This document shows positions 17,233-25,955 of a DNA stretch of 64,000 nt, in pieces (the stretch's first letter is position 1; the number at the start of each line of letters is the position of its first letter). Under the pieces are notes generated by a model. It was not told the DNA's origin. It saw only the letters and a program-made list of their open reading frames with translations, and did not search any database. Source of the DNA: Solicola gregarius (GTDB lineage Bacteria > Actinomycetota > Actinomycetes > Propionibacteriales > Nocardioidaceae); the NCBI RefSeq assembly GCF_025790165.1, contig NZ_CP094970.1:4402001-4466000 (forward strand), written 5' to 3'. The position numbers and the translations under genes are program-made.

Positions 17233-18185
17233 GCGGGGCCAGAGACCAGGTCACGCGCATGCTCGCACTGGTGCCCTACCTCCGCAGCCACGAGGGCATA
17301 CCCGTCGAGCAGGTGGCGTCCGACTTCGGGGTCTCGACCTCGCAGATCGTCAACGACCTGAACGTGCTGTGGTTCTGCGGTCTTCCCGACGCCGTGACGG
17401 GCGAGATGATCGACGTCGACATGGAGGCGCTGGAGTCCGACGGCGTGGTCTACATCGACAACGCGGAGTTCCTGCCGCGGCCGCTGCGGCTCACCAAGTA
17501 CGAGGCGCTCTCCCTGATCGTCGCGCTCCGTACGCTGCGTGCGTCGGCGGGTGAGCACGAGCGCGAGGCGATCGAGTCCGCGCTCGCCAAGCTCGAGTCG
17601 GCCGCGGGCGACGGCGCCGCGGCGGCCAACACCGTCGAGGTGCATGTCGAAGACGTCGCGGACGACGTCAAGGACACGGTCGCCGAGGCCCTCGCCGGGG
17701 GACGCCGGCTGCATCTCGCGTACCTCGTACCGTCCCGCGACGAGCAGACCGAGCGCGACGTCGACCCACTGCGGATGGTGACCGGGGAGGGGCGCCCGTA
17801 CCTCGAGGCGTGGTGCTACCGAGCCGACGACGTCCGGCTCTTCCGCCTCGACCGGATCACCGACGTCACGGTGCTCGACGAGCCGGTCGCGGAGCACGAC
17901 ATCGCCGTACGCGACCTGTCCGCCGGGCTCTTCCAGCCCGATCCCGACTCTCCACGCGCGGTGATCGACCTGCATCCCGCATCGCACTGGATCGCCGAGT
18001 ACTACCCGAACGACTCCATCGAGCAGCGCCCCGACGGCGTGCTCCGCGTCGCGATGCGGGTCGGCGACCTCGCGTGGCTGCGGCGGCTGCTGCTGCGGCA
18101 GGGCGGCGCGGCGACCGTCGTCGAGCCGGAGTCACTCGCGGCCGACGTCGGGACGCAGGCGCGCGAGGCGCTCGCCTCGTACTGA
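17229..18185 (+). CDS. pafC: PafC, WYL-domain transcriptional regulator
   Basis: This is the partner of PafB, with 318 residues. It has an N-terminal winged helix (RMLALVPYLRSHEGIPVEQVA, FGVSTSQIVNDLNVLWFCG) and a WYL domain (LHLAYLVPSRDE, YLEAWCYRADDVRLFRLDRI). The C-terminus resembles the WCX dimerisation region. The ATG overlaps the pafB TGA (ATGA), so the subunits are made in step. In mycobacteria PafBC senses single-stranded DNA and drives recA and repair genes. The same role here is inferred from family. Confidence 0.93.
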   Translation: MSGARDQVTRMLALVPYLRSHEGIPVEQVASDFGVSTSQIVNDLNVLWFCGLPDAVTGEMIDVDMEALESDGVVYIDNAEFLPRPLRLTKYEALSLIVALRTLRASAGEHEREAIESALAKLESAAGDGAAAANTVEVHVEDVADDVKDTVAEALAGGRRLHLAYLVPSRDEQTERDVDPLRMVTGEGRPYLEAWCYRADDVRLFRLDRITDVTVLDEPVAEHDIAVRDLSAGLFQPDPDSPRAVIDLHPASHWIAEYYPNDSIEQRPDGVLRVAMRVGDLAWLRRLLLRQGGAATVVEPESLAADVGTQAREALASY

Positions 18186-18283
18186 GATGGCTCCCGGTCA
18201 GCCTGCATTCATCGTCTGGACAACTCGGCGCGTATGCTGGACGGTGGCAGCAGTAGCCACGCCCACGGAGTAACGAGGAGATC

Positions 18284-18565
18284 ATGTTCAAGCAGATCGG
18301 CCCCACCGAGATCATCTTGATCATCGCGGTGATCGTGTTGCTCTTCGGCGCCAAGAAGCTTCCCGACCTGGCCCGCGGCAGCGGCCGGGCGCTGCGCATC
18401 TTCAAGTCCGAGACCAAGGGCTTGATCGATGATGACGACGACGAGTCGAAGAAGAAGGACGACGACGAGGCGACGCCGGAGATCGAGTCCGCGGAGAGCG
18501 ACCGGGCCACGTACGACATCGATGAGAAGACGGGCAGCGTCGTACCCCGCGATCAGTCCAAGTAG
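18284..18565 (+). CDS. tatA: Sec-independent translocase subunit TatA
   Basis: This is a 93-residue Tat pore component. It has a single N-terminal membrane helix ([15 protein letters not shown]), the hinge FGAKKLP, and an amphipathic helix [17 protein letters not shown] long acidic tail rich in Asp, Glu and Lys follows. The ATG is preceded by AACGAGGAG. It is followed by tatC, as in most actinobacteria. TatB would be encoded elsewhere. Tat substrates in this window include the exported protein at 29703. Confidence 0.95.
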   Translation: MFKQIGPTEIILIIAVIVLLFGAKKLPDLARGSGRALRIFKSETKGLIDDDDDESKKKDDDEATPEIESAESDRATYDIDEKTGSVVPRDQSK

Positions 18566-18595
18566 CCCGCCGGAGCGCCCCCGGTGGTTCTAGGC

Positions 18596-19480
18596 ATGCG
18601 TCTACCTGGTGGACGCCGAAAGCCCACGCCCGCACCCGACGGCTCGATGCCGCTGCGTGAACATCTGCGCGAGCTGCGCAACCGGCTCGTCAAGGGCGTG
18701 CTGGCGATCCTGGTCGGGTCGATCGTCGCGTTCTTCTTCTACGACCAGCTCTTCGACCTGTTGAAAGACCCCTACACCGACGGTGTCGATCAGCTGATCG
18801 ACGAGGGCCAGGACATCAACGCCGAGCTGACGCTGACCGGTGTGTCCGACGCCTTCACCCTGAACCTGAAGGTGAGCCTGGTCGCCGGCATCGTCGTCTC
18901 CTCGCCGGTCTGGCTGTGGCAGATCTGGGCGTTCATCATGCCCGGCCTGCACGAGAACGAGCGCCGCTGGGGCATGGTCTTCGCGGCCGTCGCGGGTCCG
19001 CTGTTCGCGATCGGCATCGCGACCGGCTACTACGTGCTCCCCAAGGGCATCGAGATCTTGATCGGCTTCACGCCGACCGACGTCTCCAACCTCACCAGCG
19101 TCACCGGCTATCTGAACTTCGTGCTGCGGATGTTGCTGGTGTTCGGTGTCGCGTTCGAGATCCCGCTGTTCGTACTGCTGCTCAACCTCGCCGGAGTGTT
19201 GAAGGGGCGCCAACTGGGGGAGTACCGGCCCTGGATCATCCTCGGCGTCTTCGTCTTCGCCGCCGTCGCGACACCGTCGACCGACCCGATCAGCATGCTG
19301 TTCCTCGCCATCCCGATGGCGATGCTGTTCCTGATCTCCGAGGTACTCGCCCGGCTGATCGACCGTCGCCGCGGCGTCTCACTCGAGGGCGACTACGACA
19401 CCTACGACGACGATGAACGGTCCGATCTCGAGATACCGCACGACCCTGACGACGACCGGCCGAGCCGGCTCGACGACTGA
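18596..19480 (+). CDS. tatC: Sec-independent translocase subunit TatC
   Basis: This is the 294-residue receptor of the twin-arginine translocon with six membrane helices. The conserved N-terminal PLREHLRELRNRLVKG is the cytoplasmic region that binds the RR signal. VWLWQIWAFIMPGLHENERRW follows and the later helices fit the family. ATG 18596 gives MRLPGGRRKP; GTG 18584 would add four residues, and neither has a strong ribosome site. The acidic Asp-rich tail is typical of actinobacteria. It is co-transcribed with tatA. Confidence 0.95.
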   Translation: MRLPGGRRKPTPAPDGSMPLREHLRELRNRLVKGVLAILVGSIVAFFFYDQLFDLLKDPYTDGVDQLIDEGQDINAELTLTGVSDAFTLNLKVSLVAGIVVSSPVWLWQIWAFIMPGLHENERRWGMVFAAVAGPLFAIGIATGYYVLPKGIEILIGFTPTDVSNLTSVTGYLNFVLRMLLVFGVAFEIPLFVLLLNLAGVLKGRQLGEYRPWIILGVFVFAAVATPSTDPISMLFLAIPMAMLFLISEVLARLIDRRRGVSLEGDYDTYDDDERSDLEIPHDPDDDRPSRLDD

Positions 19481-19483
19481 CGC

Positions 19484-20257
19484 GTGCGCACCTTCGTGCC
19501 GGTGCGCGCGGCGTACGTCCGGCGGCTCCGTGGCCAGGTCATGGCCGGGCCGCGTCCGCAGCACGTGGGCCTGATCATGGACGGCAACCGCCGCTGGGCC
19601 CGCCGCGCCGGGCTCGCCAACGTGAGCCTGGGTCACAAGTACGGCGCCGAACGCGCCGAGGAGATGCTCGGCTGGTGTACGCACGTCGGCGTACGGAACG
19701 TCACCGTCTACCTCTGCTCGACCGAGAATCTCGCCCGCCGGGACCGCGCCGAGGTCGACTTCCTGATGAACGTCATCGAGACCGGGCTCGCCCGGCGACT
19801 GGCCACCCATAACGATCGCTGGCGGGTCCACACCGCGGGCATGCTCGACGCCCTGCCGGACTCCACCGGCCGGGCCCTGAAGGAGGCCGTCGAGGCGACG
19901 AGCTCGTACGACACCGGCTTCAACGTCACGCTCGCCGTCGGATACGGCGGTCAGCGCGAGATCGTCGACGCCGCGCGCAGCGTGATGTACGAACGCGCCG
20001 CCGCCGGCGACACACCTCGCGAGCTGGCCGACTCGTTACGGGTCGAGGACATCGAGCGACACCTCTACACCGCCGGCCGACCCGACCCGGATCTGATCAT
20101 CCGCACCAGCGGCGAGCAGCGGCTGTCGAACTTCCTGTCGTGGCAGGGCGCGTACGCACAGCTGTACGTGTGCGAGGCGCCGTGGCCGGCGTTCCGCGAG
20201 ATCGACTTCCTGCGCGCACTCCGCGATTTCGCCGGCCGGCACCGTCGCGCCGTTTGA
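19484..20257 (+). CDS. Cis-isoprenyl diphosphate synthase
   Basis: This is a 257-residue cis-prenyltransferase of the UppS superfamily, which condenses isopentenyl diphosphate onto allylic primers for polyprenyl phosphate carriers. It has the catalytic block LIMDGNRRWARRAGL, GHKYGAERAEEML, LCSTENLARR, and the C-terminal DLIIRTSGEQRLSNFLSWQ. Its length is closer to the short-chain (2Z,6E)-farnesyl diphosphate type than to decaprenyl synthase, but chain length cannot be read with certainty. The GTG start is 4 bases after tatC, so the two may share a transcript. Confidence 0.88.
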   Translation: MRTFVPVRAAYVRRLRGQVMAGPRPQHVGLIMDGNRRWARRAGLANVSLGHKYGAERAEEMLGWCTHVGVRNVTVYLCSTENLARRDRAEVDFLMNVIETGLARRLATHNDRWRVHTAGMLDALPDSTGRALKEAVEATSSYDTGFNVTLAVGYGGQREIVDAARSVMYERAAAGDTPRELADSLRVEDIERHLYTAGRPDPDLIIRTSGEQRLSNFLSWQGAYAQLYVCEAPWPAFREIDFLRALRDFAGRHRRAV

Positions 20258-20280
20258 ACGAACCGTTAGGCTCCCTGCCC

Positions 20281-21171
20281 ATGTCCGTCCATCCGATCCA
20301 GCGCATCGACGTGCTGGTCAACCCGACCTCGGGGCAAGGCAAGGGCGCTCGAGTCGCCGCCGAGGCCGTACCGCTACTGCAACGTTCCGGCCTCATCGTC
20401 CGGGTACGCCAGGGGCGCGACGCCGACGAGGCCGGCGAGCTCGCGCGTACGGCTGCGCACGAGGCGGACGCGCTCGTGGTGGTGGGCGGTGACGGCCTCG
20501 TCCAGCTGGCGGCGGACGCGCTCGCCGGCACCGATACTCCGCTCGGCATCGTCCCCGCAGGCACGGGCAACGACGCGGCGCGTCACCTGTCGATCGACCG
20601 CAAGCGCGTTCGCAGCGCCGTCAACACGATCATCGCCGGGCGTACCCGCCGGATCGACCTGGCGCACGCGTTCGGCCGACACATCACGACGGTCATCGCG
20701 TCCGGGTTCGACTCCGCGGTCAACGAGCGCGCCAACCGGATGCGCTGGCCGCGCGGCCCGATGCGCTACAACGTGGCCACGGTCGCCGAGCTGATGGGGT
20801 TCGAGCCGCTGCGGTTCACCCTCGAGCTCGACGGCGAGGTACGCGAGCTCGAGGCGATGCTGGTGGCGGTCGGCAACGGACCGTCGTTCGGCGGCGGTCT
20901 GCGGATCTGCGAGGGGGCCGAGATCGACGACGGGCTCCTCGACGTCGCGATCATCCACCCGATCGGCAAGGCCGAGCTGGTGCGGTCGTACCCGCGGCTG
21001 TTCACCGGCAGCCTCGTCAACCACCCGCGCTACGAGCGGATGCAGGTCCGCCGGGTCAGCCTCGCGGCCGCGGGCGTGGTCGCGTACGGCGACGGCGAAC
21101 GTCTCGGCGCGCTGCCGATGACCGTCGAGGTACGCCCGGGTGCGCTTCGGGTCTTCGCGCCGGTCTCCTGA
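20281..21171 (+). CDS. Diacylglycerol/lipid kinase family protein
   Basis: This 296-residue protein has the DAGK catalytic fold. The N-terminal VLVNPTSGQGKG binds phosphate. VVVGGDGLVQLAADAL matches the GGDGT motif with Leu in place of Thr, and IVPAGTGNDAARHL completes the nucleotide site. The C-terminal half (FGGGLRICEGAEIDDGLLDV) is the lipid-binding beta sandwich. It likely phosphorylates diacylglycerol or a related lipid at the membrane. ATG 20281 follows a TAGGCT box (20267-20272) by eight bases. The exact lipid is unknown. Confidence 0.9.
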   Translation: MSVHPIQRIDVLVNPTSGQGKGARVAAEAVPLLQRSGLIVRVRQGRDADEAGELARTAAHEADALVVVGGDGLVQLAADALAGTDTPLGIVPAGTGNDAARHLSIDRKRVRSAVNTIIAGRTRRIDLAHAFGRHITTVIASGFDSAVNERANRMRWPRGPMRYNVATVAELMGFEPLRFTLELDGEVRELEAMLVAVGNGPSFGGGLRICEGAEIDDGLLDVAIIHPIGKAELVRSYPRLFTGSLVNHPRYERMQVRRVSLAAAGVVAYGDGERLGALPMTVEVRPGALRVFAPVS

Positions 21172-21182
21172 TCTCCATGGGC

Positions 21183-21188
21183 TATCAT
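21183..21188 (+). promoter_or_regulatory. -10 box of the second vapBC
   Basis: TATCAT is followed by six bases and the ATG at 21195, predicting a leaderless antitoxin mRNA. Confidence 0.5.
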
Positions 21189-21194
21189 GAGCAC

Positions 21195-21434
21195 ATGCGT
21201 ATGCACATAGAGTTGGACGACGACCTGATCGAGAAGGTCGACGACATCGCGGGCCACCGCGGGCGCAGCGCATTCGTCCGCGCCGCGATCGTGCGTGCGG
21301 TCGACCAGGAGCTGCGTTGGTCGAGCCTCGAGTCCGCCGCCGGCGCCCTCAGCGGCACCGAGCACGCTTGGGACGGCGACACCGCGGCCTGGGTACGCGA
21401 GCAGCGGCGCGCCGACGAGCGTCGGGCCGGTTGA
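21195..21434 (+). CDS. vapB: VapB-family antitoxin
   Basis: This is a 79-residue antitoxin. MRMHIELDDDLIEKVDDIAGHRGRSAFVRAAIVRAV is a classic ribbon-helix-helix N-terminus, and the C-terminal half with WDGDTAAWVREQRRADERR would embrace the toxin. ATG 21195 is chosen because a TATCAT box lies six bases upstream. ATG 21177 would put the promoter inside the gene. It is followed after 3 bases by the VapC gene. As in related modules, the antitoxin should autoregulate the pair. Confidence 0.88.
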   Translation: MRMHIELDDDLIEKVDDIAGHRGRSAFVRAAIVRAVDQELRWSSLESAAGALSGTEHAWDGDTAAWVREQRRADERRAG

Positions 21435-21437
21435 CCT

Positions 21438-21827
21438 GTGCTCCACGTGCTCGACTCGACCGTCCTCATCGACTACCTGCGCGGCCGCCCCGCTGTCGAG
21501 CGACTTCGCGGCTTGCGTACGCGCGGCGATGTGCCGGCAACCACCGCGGTCAACGTCGAGGAGATCGTCCGAGGCGTCCGCATGGGCGAGGTCGACGCGA
21601 CCGACCGGCTCTTCGCCGGCCTGATCGTGTTACCGGTCGATCCAATGGCAGGCCGACGGGCGGGGGCCTGGCGGCGGGAGTTTGCGCGCCAAGGGGTGAC
21701 CCTCTGGCAGGCGGACTGCCTGATCGCGGCGACCGCCGCCTTCCACAACGCTCGCCTCGTCACCGGGAACCCGAAAGACTTCCCGATGGCCGGCCTCGCC
21801 GTCGAGCACTGGCCCGTGGGGGAGTGA
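21438..21827 (+). CDS. vapC: VapC-family PIN-domain toxin
   Basis: This is a 129-residue PIN ribonuclease. The acidic residues of the active site are visible in MLHVLDSTVLIDYLRG, TTAVNVEEIVRG, LWQADCLIAATA and LVTGNPKDF. The GTG start is 3 bases from the antitoxin stop. It is only distantly similar to the VapC at 4718, so the two modules were probably acquired separately. The RNA target is unknown. Confidence 0.9.
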   Translation: MLHVLDSTVLIDYLRGRPAVERLRGLRTRGDVPATTAVNVEEIVRGVRMGEVDATDRLFAGLIVLPVDPMAGRRAGAWRREFARQGVTLWQADCLIAATAAFHNARLVTGNPKDFPMAGLAVEHWPVGE

Positions 21828-21882
21828 CGGCGCCGGTCGGGCAACGGCCGATCACCAACCCGCAGGACGTACGCTGGCGGAC

Positions 21883-24654
21883 ATGACCTCCCCGGCCGAA
21901 CGGTACGCACAGTTCCGGGCCGATCAGGCAAGACCCGCACTCACAGACTTCCGCCGGCTCTACGACTTCGACCTCGATGCGTACCAGATCGAGGCGTGCC
22001 AGGCACTCGAAGACGGCCACGGCGTGCTCCTCGCGGCGCCCACCGGATCGGGCAAGACCATCCTCGGCGAGTTCGCCGTGCACCTCGCGCTGGAGCAGGG
22101 TCGAAAGTGCTTCTACACCACCCCGATCAAGGCGCTTTCGAACCAGAAGTACGCGGATCTGGTCGCGCGACACGGCGAGCGCAACGTCGGGCTGCTGACC
22201 GGCGACAACTCCGTCAACGGCGAGGCACCGATCGTCGTCATGACGACCGAGGTGCTGCGGAACATGCTGTACGCCGGCTCGCGAACGCTCGAGGGCCTCG
22301 GCTACGTCGTGATGGACGAGGTGCACTACCTTGCCGACCGGTTCCGCGGCGCGGTGTGGGAAGAGGTCATCATCCACCTGCCCGAGTCCGTTTCGGTGGT
22401 GTCGCTGTCGGCGACGGTCTCGAACGCCGAGGAGTTCGGTGATTGGCTGAGCGAGGTACGCGGCGACACGGTCACGGTCGTCGAGGAGCGACGCCCGGTG
22501 CCGCTCTACCAGCACGTGATGGTCGGGCGACGGATGTTCGACCTGTTCGAGAGCGACGACCAGGCCGACGGCAACGCGACGCGGGTCAACCGCGAGCTCG
22601 AGCGCATCGCCCGCGACGAGTGGCGGGCGCGTACGGTCGGCAAGTCGGCGCGTGGCCGCGGCGCGCGTCCCGGCAAGGGCGGCAGCCGTGGGCGCTCGTA
22701 CGCCGCGAGCCGCCATCGCGGACGGCACTACACACCGAGCCGGGTCGACGTGCTCAACCGGCTCGATGCCGCCGGACTCCTTCCCGCCATCGTGTTCATC
22801 TTCAGCAGGGCCGGCTGCGCGGCGGCCGTCCGGCAATGCCTCGCGAGCGGCCTGCGACTCACGACACCGAGCGAGGAGGCCGAGATCCGGGCGTTCGTGG
22901 CGGAGCACTGCGCGCACATTCCGCGCGACGACCTGCAGGTGCTCGGCTACCACGACTTCGCCGAGGGCCTCTCCCGCGGCATCGCGAGCCACCATGCGGG
23001 GCTGTTGCCGACATTCAAGGAATGCGTCGAGGAGCTGTTCAGCCGTGGGCTCGTCAAGGCGGTGTTCGCCACCGAGACGCTCGCGCTCGGCATCAACATG
23101 CCCGCCCGCTCGGTCGTACTCGAGCGGCTCTCGAAGTGGAACGGCGAGACCCACGCAGATGTGACTCCGGGGGAGTACACCCAGCTGACCGGTCGGGCGG
23201 GTCGTCGTGGCATCGACGTCGAGGGACACGGAGTCGTGCTCTGGCAGCCCGGGCTCGATCCGCGCCAGGTGGCGGGCCTGGCGTCGAAGCGCACGTACCC
23301 GTTGCGGTCGTCCTTCCATCCGTCGTACAACATGGCCGTCAACCTCGTACGCCAGGTCGGCCGGTCCACCACGCGCGAGATGCTGGAGCAGTCGTTCGCG
23401 CAGTTCCAGGCCGACCGGGCGGTGGTCGGGCTCGCCCGCAAGGTGCGCAAGGCGGAGGAGGCACTCGAGGGGTACGCCGAGGCCGCGCAGGGCGACGCCG
23501 GCGACTTCATCGAGTACGCGCGGCTGCGGCGCCGCATCGGCGAGCTCGAGTCGAAGGGCGCGCGTCGTCGCAAGGCGGTCGCCCGTGAGCAGGCGGTCGA
23601 CTCGCTGAACTCGCTCAAGCCTGGTGACGTGATCGACGTTCCCGGCGGCCGCTGGGCCGGCCTTGCCGTCGTCGTCGATCCGGGTACGTACTCGGACCCG
23701 AGCGGTCCGCGGCCGCTCGTGCTCACCCTCGACCGGCACTCGCGCCGGCTGGCGGCCGGTGATTTCCCCACGCCGGTCGAGCCGCTGCTACGGATGCGGA
23801 TCCCCAAGTCGTACAACCCGCGCAACCCCGGCTCGCGCCGTGACCTCGCGTCGGCGTTGCGGGCGAAGACGCAGGACGTCGAGGCGCAGGGGCGTTCGCG
23901 GCGACGTGAGCCCTCCCCGGCCGATCCCGAGCTCGAAGAGCTGCGCGAGCGGCTGCGCGCCCATCCCTGCCACCAGGCGTCCGACCGCGAGGACCGGGTC
24001 CGCTGGGCAGATCGGTATCTCAAGCTCGAGCGGGACACCGCACAGCAGCGCCGCCAGATCGAGACGCGTACGAACACCATTGCGCGGCAGTTCGACCGCG
24101 TCTGCGAGGTGCTCGACGAGCTCGGTTATCTCGACGGCGACGCGGTCACGCCCGACGGCGAACGACTGACCCAGCTGTACTCCGAGCTCGACCTGGTGGC
24201 CAGCGAGTGCATACGACGCGGCACCTGGGACGACCTGTCGCCCGAGGAGCTCTGCGCGGCGTTGTCGGGACTCACCTACGAGGCGCGCAATCCCGACGCC
24301 ATCGCGGGCATCCGTTATCCGACCGCGCAGGTGCGTACGGTCGCATCGCGCATGACCGGTATCGCCGCAGACCTGGAGCGGGTCGAGCGCGACCATCGGC
24401 TCTCGTTCCTGCGCCGTCCCGACTTCGGGTTCGCGTACGCCGCCTGGCAGTGGGCGAGCGGGCGCCCGCTCGACGAGGTGCTCACCGAGGCGGAGCTGGA
24501 GGCCGGCGACTTCGTCCGTGCGGTGAAGCTGGTACTCGATGTCGCCGACCAGGTGGCGAATGCCGCCGGCCCGACCGACCTACGCGACACCGCCCGCGAC
24601 GCCGCGGGCCTCCTTCGCCGCGGCGTCGTCGCCTACACCTCCCTCACCCAATAA
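21883..24654 (+). CDS. helY: DEAD/DEAH-box RNA helicase, HelY/Mtr4-like
   Basis: This is a 923-residue superfamily 2 helicase of the actinobacterial HelY type. It has Walker A APTGSGKT (about residue 52), FYTTPIKALSNQK (motif Ia), MDEVHYL (motif II near 145), SLSATVSN (motif III) and QLTGRAGRRGID (motif VI). A basic stretch near residues 250-285 (RGRGARPGKGGSRGRSYA) may bind RNA. The C-terminal DSHCT domain is preceded by a long beta-barrel insert. Relatives unwind structured RNA for degradation or rRNA processing. Its TAA is 10 bases before the 22-bp repeat array. Confidence 0.93.
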   Translation: MTSPAERYAQFRADQARPALTDFRRLYDFDLDAYQIEACQALEDGHGVLLAAPTGSGKTILGEFAVHLALEQGRKCFYTTPIKALSNQKYADLVARHGERNVGLLTGDNSVNGEAPIVVMTTEVLRNMLYAGSRTLEGLGYVVMDEVHYLADRFRGAVWEEVIIHLPESVSVVSLSATVSNAEEFGDWLSEVRGDTVTVVEERRPVPLYQHVMVGRRMFDLFESDDQADGNATRVNRELERIARDEWRARTVGKSARGRGARPGKGGSRGRSYAASRHRGRHYTPSRVDVLNRLDAAGLLPAIVFIFSRAGCAAAVRQCLASGLRLTTPSEEAEIRAFVAEHCAHIPRDDLQVLGYHDFAEGLSRGIASHHAGLLPTFKECVEELFSRGLVKAVFATETLALGINMPARSVVLERLSKWNGETHADVTPGEYTQLTGRAGRRGIDVEGHGVVLWQPGLDPRQVAGLASKRTYPLRSSFHPSYNMAVNLVRQVGRSTTREMLEQSFAQFQADRAVVGLARKVRKAEEALEGYAEAAQGDAGDFIEYARLRRRIGELESKGARRRKAVAREQAVDSLNSLKPGDVIDVPGGRWAGLAVVVDPGTYSDPSGPRPLVLTLDRHSRRLAAGDFPTPVEPLLRMRIPKSYNPRNPGSRRDLASALRAKTQDVEAQGRSRRREPSPADPELEELRERLRAHPCHQASDREDRVRWADRYLKLERDTAQQRRQIETRTNTIARQFDRVCEVLDELGYLDGDAVTPDGERLTQLYSELDLVASECIRRGTWDDLSPEELCAALSGLTYEARNPDAIAGIRYPTAQVRTVASRMTGIAADLERVERDHRLSFLRRPDFGFAYAAWQWASGRPLDEVLTEAELEAGDFVRAVKLVLDVADQVANAAGPTDLRDTARDAAGLLRRGVVAYTSLTQ

Positions 24655-24664
24655 CAACGGTGAG

Positions 24665-24906
24665 GAGAGGATCCCGGCCCCTCGGGGAGAGGATCCCGGC
24701 CCGCTGAGGAGAGGATCCGGGCCCCTCGGGGAGAGGATCCCGGCCCGCTGAGGAGAGGATCCGGGCCCCTCGGCGAGAGGATCCCGGCCCGCCGAGGAGA
24801 GGATCCGGGCCCCTCGGGGAGAGGATCCCGGCCCGCTGAGGAGAGGATCCGGGCCCCTCGGGGAGAGGATCCCGGCCCGGTGAGGAGGGGATCCTGGCCC
24901 GCGTAT
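24665..24906 (+). repeat. Array of eleven 22-bp tandem repeats
   Basis: GAGAGGATCC recurs exactly every 22 bases from 24665 to 24885 (eleven copies, the last with GAGGGGATCC). Two variants alternate: one continues GGGCCCCTCGGG and the other CGGCCCGCTGAG, giving a 44-bp higher-order unit. The 22-bp period equals two helical turns. There are no spacers, so it is not a CRISPR. It fills nearly the whole 312-base gap between helY and the nuclease-like gene. Confidence 0.95.
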
Positions 24907-24972
24907 CCACAGACCGCTCGCTCGCTGTGGACGACGACGGTCGGCATTCGAGTTATCCGCTATTCAATGGGG

Positions 24973-25893
24973 ATGACCGATCTCATCAACAATGGGCAGC
25001 CATTCCTCAACACTGAGTGCCGTGACGCTGGGCTATCTCGCAAGCAGCTCCGTCAGGCACATGCCGAGCGGCGCCTTCGGACCATGTTCCGCGGTGTCAG
25101 CGTCGATGCGGCCATCCCCGAAACACGAGAGCTCCGAATCGCGGCGATCAGACTTGTCGCGCCACCGTACGCCGTCGTCTGCGACTGTTCGGCATCGTGG
25201 ATCCACGGCGTCGATACCTTCCGCCCGAGCGAACGGTTCGACCTGGTTCCGTCGCTGGTCGTACCGCACAGTCGTACCCGCGTCGTGCGCTCGAACGCTC
25301 GCTGCCGCCAGGCACTCATTCCTACCGCCGACGTCATGGAGATCGACGGCGTTCTCGTCACCGTCCCGGTGCGCACGGCGTCCGATCTCCTGCGGAAGCT
25401 CTGGCCGCCGTACGCGCTCGCGGCAGCGGATGGTCTCGCACACGCCGGACTGATCGACCCGCTCGAGCTCTGGCATTACGTAGCGAGGCTGAAGGGGTAT
25501 CGAGGCATCGTGCAAGCCAGGCGGCTGGCCGATCTCGTCGAACCCGACACCGAGTCGCCGGGAGAGTCCTGGACGCGGTTGCGCCTCGTGGATGCCGGCT
25601 TCCCCCGACCCGAACCGCAGTTCGTCGTCACCGACCGCCATGGCCGCGAGATCTACCGTCTCGACCTGGCGTACCCCGAGCAGCAGGTCGCTGTCGAGTA
25701 CGACGGAATGGAGTTTCACACCGACGATCCCGACTCCGAGCACGATGACGGCCGTCGCCAGGAGCTTCGTGACCGCTGGGGATGGCGTTTCGTGGTCGCC
25801 GACCGGAAGTCCATCTTCGGCGACGATGTCGCGTTCGAGCGCGAGGTCGGCGATCTGTTGGGGCGTACGCCGCTGCTGCCGCGTCAGTGGTAG
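24973..25893 (+). CDS. AbiEi-like HTH plus DUF559/Vsr-like nuclease-domain protein
   Basis: This is a 306-residue protein. The N-terminus (TECRDAGLSRKQLRQAHAER) resembles the winged-helix domain of AbiEi-type antitoxins. The middle (VCDCSASWIHGVD) fits the associated scaffold. The C-terminus carries a DUF559/very-short-patch-repair-like nuclease core: IYRLDLAYPEQQVAVEYDG, then FHTDDPDSEHDD and WGWRFVVADRKSIFGD. The acidic residues are intact. ATG 24973 is preferred with GGGG just upstream, and ATG 24967 is possible. Codon usage is less GC-rich than its neighbours at the 5' end. It is bounded on both sides by inverted copies of the same 22-bp repeat, suggesting a mobile or repeat-maintaining cassette. 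Confidence 0.75.
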   Translation: MTDLINNGQPFLNTECRDAGLSRKQLRQAHAERRLRTMFRGVSVDAAIPETRELRIAAIRLVAPPYAVVCDCSASWIHGVDTFRPSERFDLVPSLVVPHSRTRVVRSNARCRQALIPTADVMEIDGVLVTVPVRTASDLLRKLWPPYALAAADGLAHAGLIDPLELWHYVARLKGYRGIVQARRLADLVEPDTESPGESWTRLRLVDAGFPRPEPQFVVTDRHGREIYRLDLAYPEQQVAVEYDGMEFHTDDPDSEHDDGRRQELRDRWGWRFVVADRKSIFGDDVAFEREVGDLLGRTPLLPRQW

Positions 25894-25897
25894 ACCG

Positions 25898-25955
25898 GGA
25901 TCCTCTCCTCACCGGGCCGGGATCCTCTCCTCAGCGGGCCGGGATCCTCTCCTCA
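25898..25955 (-). repeat. Three inverted copies of the 22-bp repeat
   Basis: GGATCCTCTC starts at 25898, 25920 and 25942, again at 22-base spacing, and is the reverse complement of the repeat on the other side of the nuclease-like gene. The last copy runs into the stop codon of the convergent exonuclease gene (25953-25955). Confidence 0.92.

Noticed and set aside
21760-23739. 659-codon antisense frame opposite helY
   Set aside because: Same shadow effect; the plus strand encodes all helicase motifs.
24665-24906. CRISPR-like array
   Set aside because: The 22-bp units are contiguous with no unique spacers, and no cas genes are nearby.
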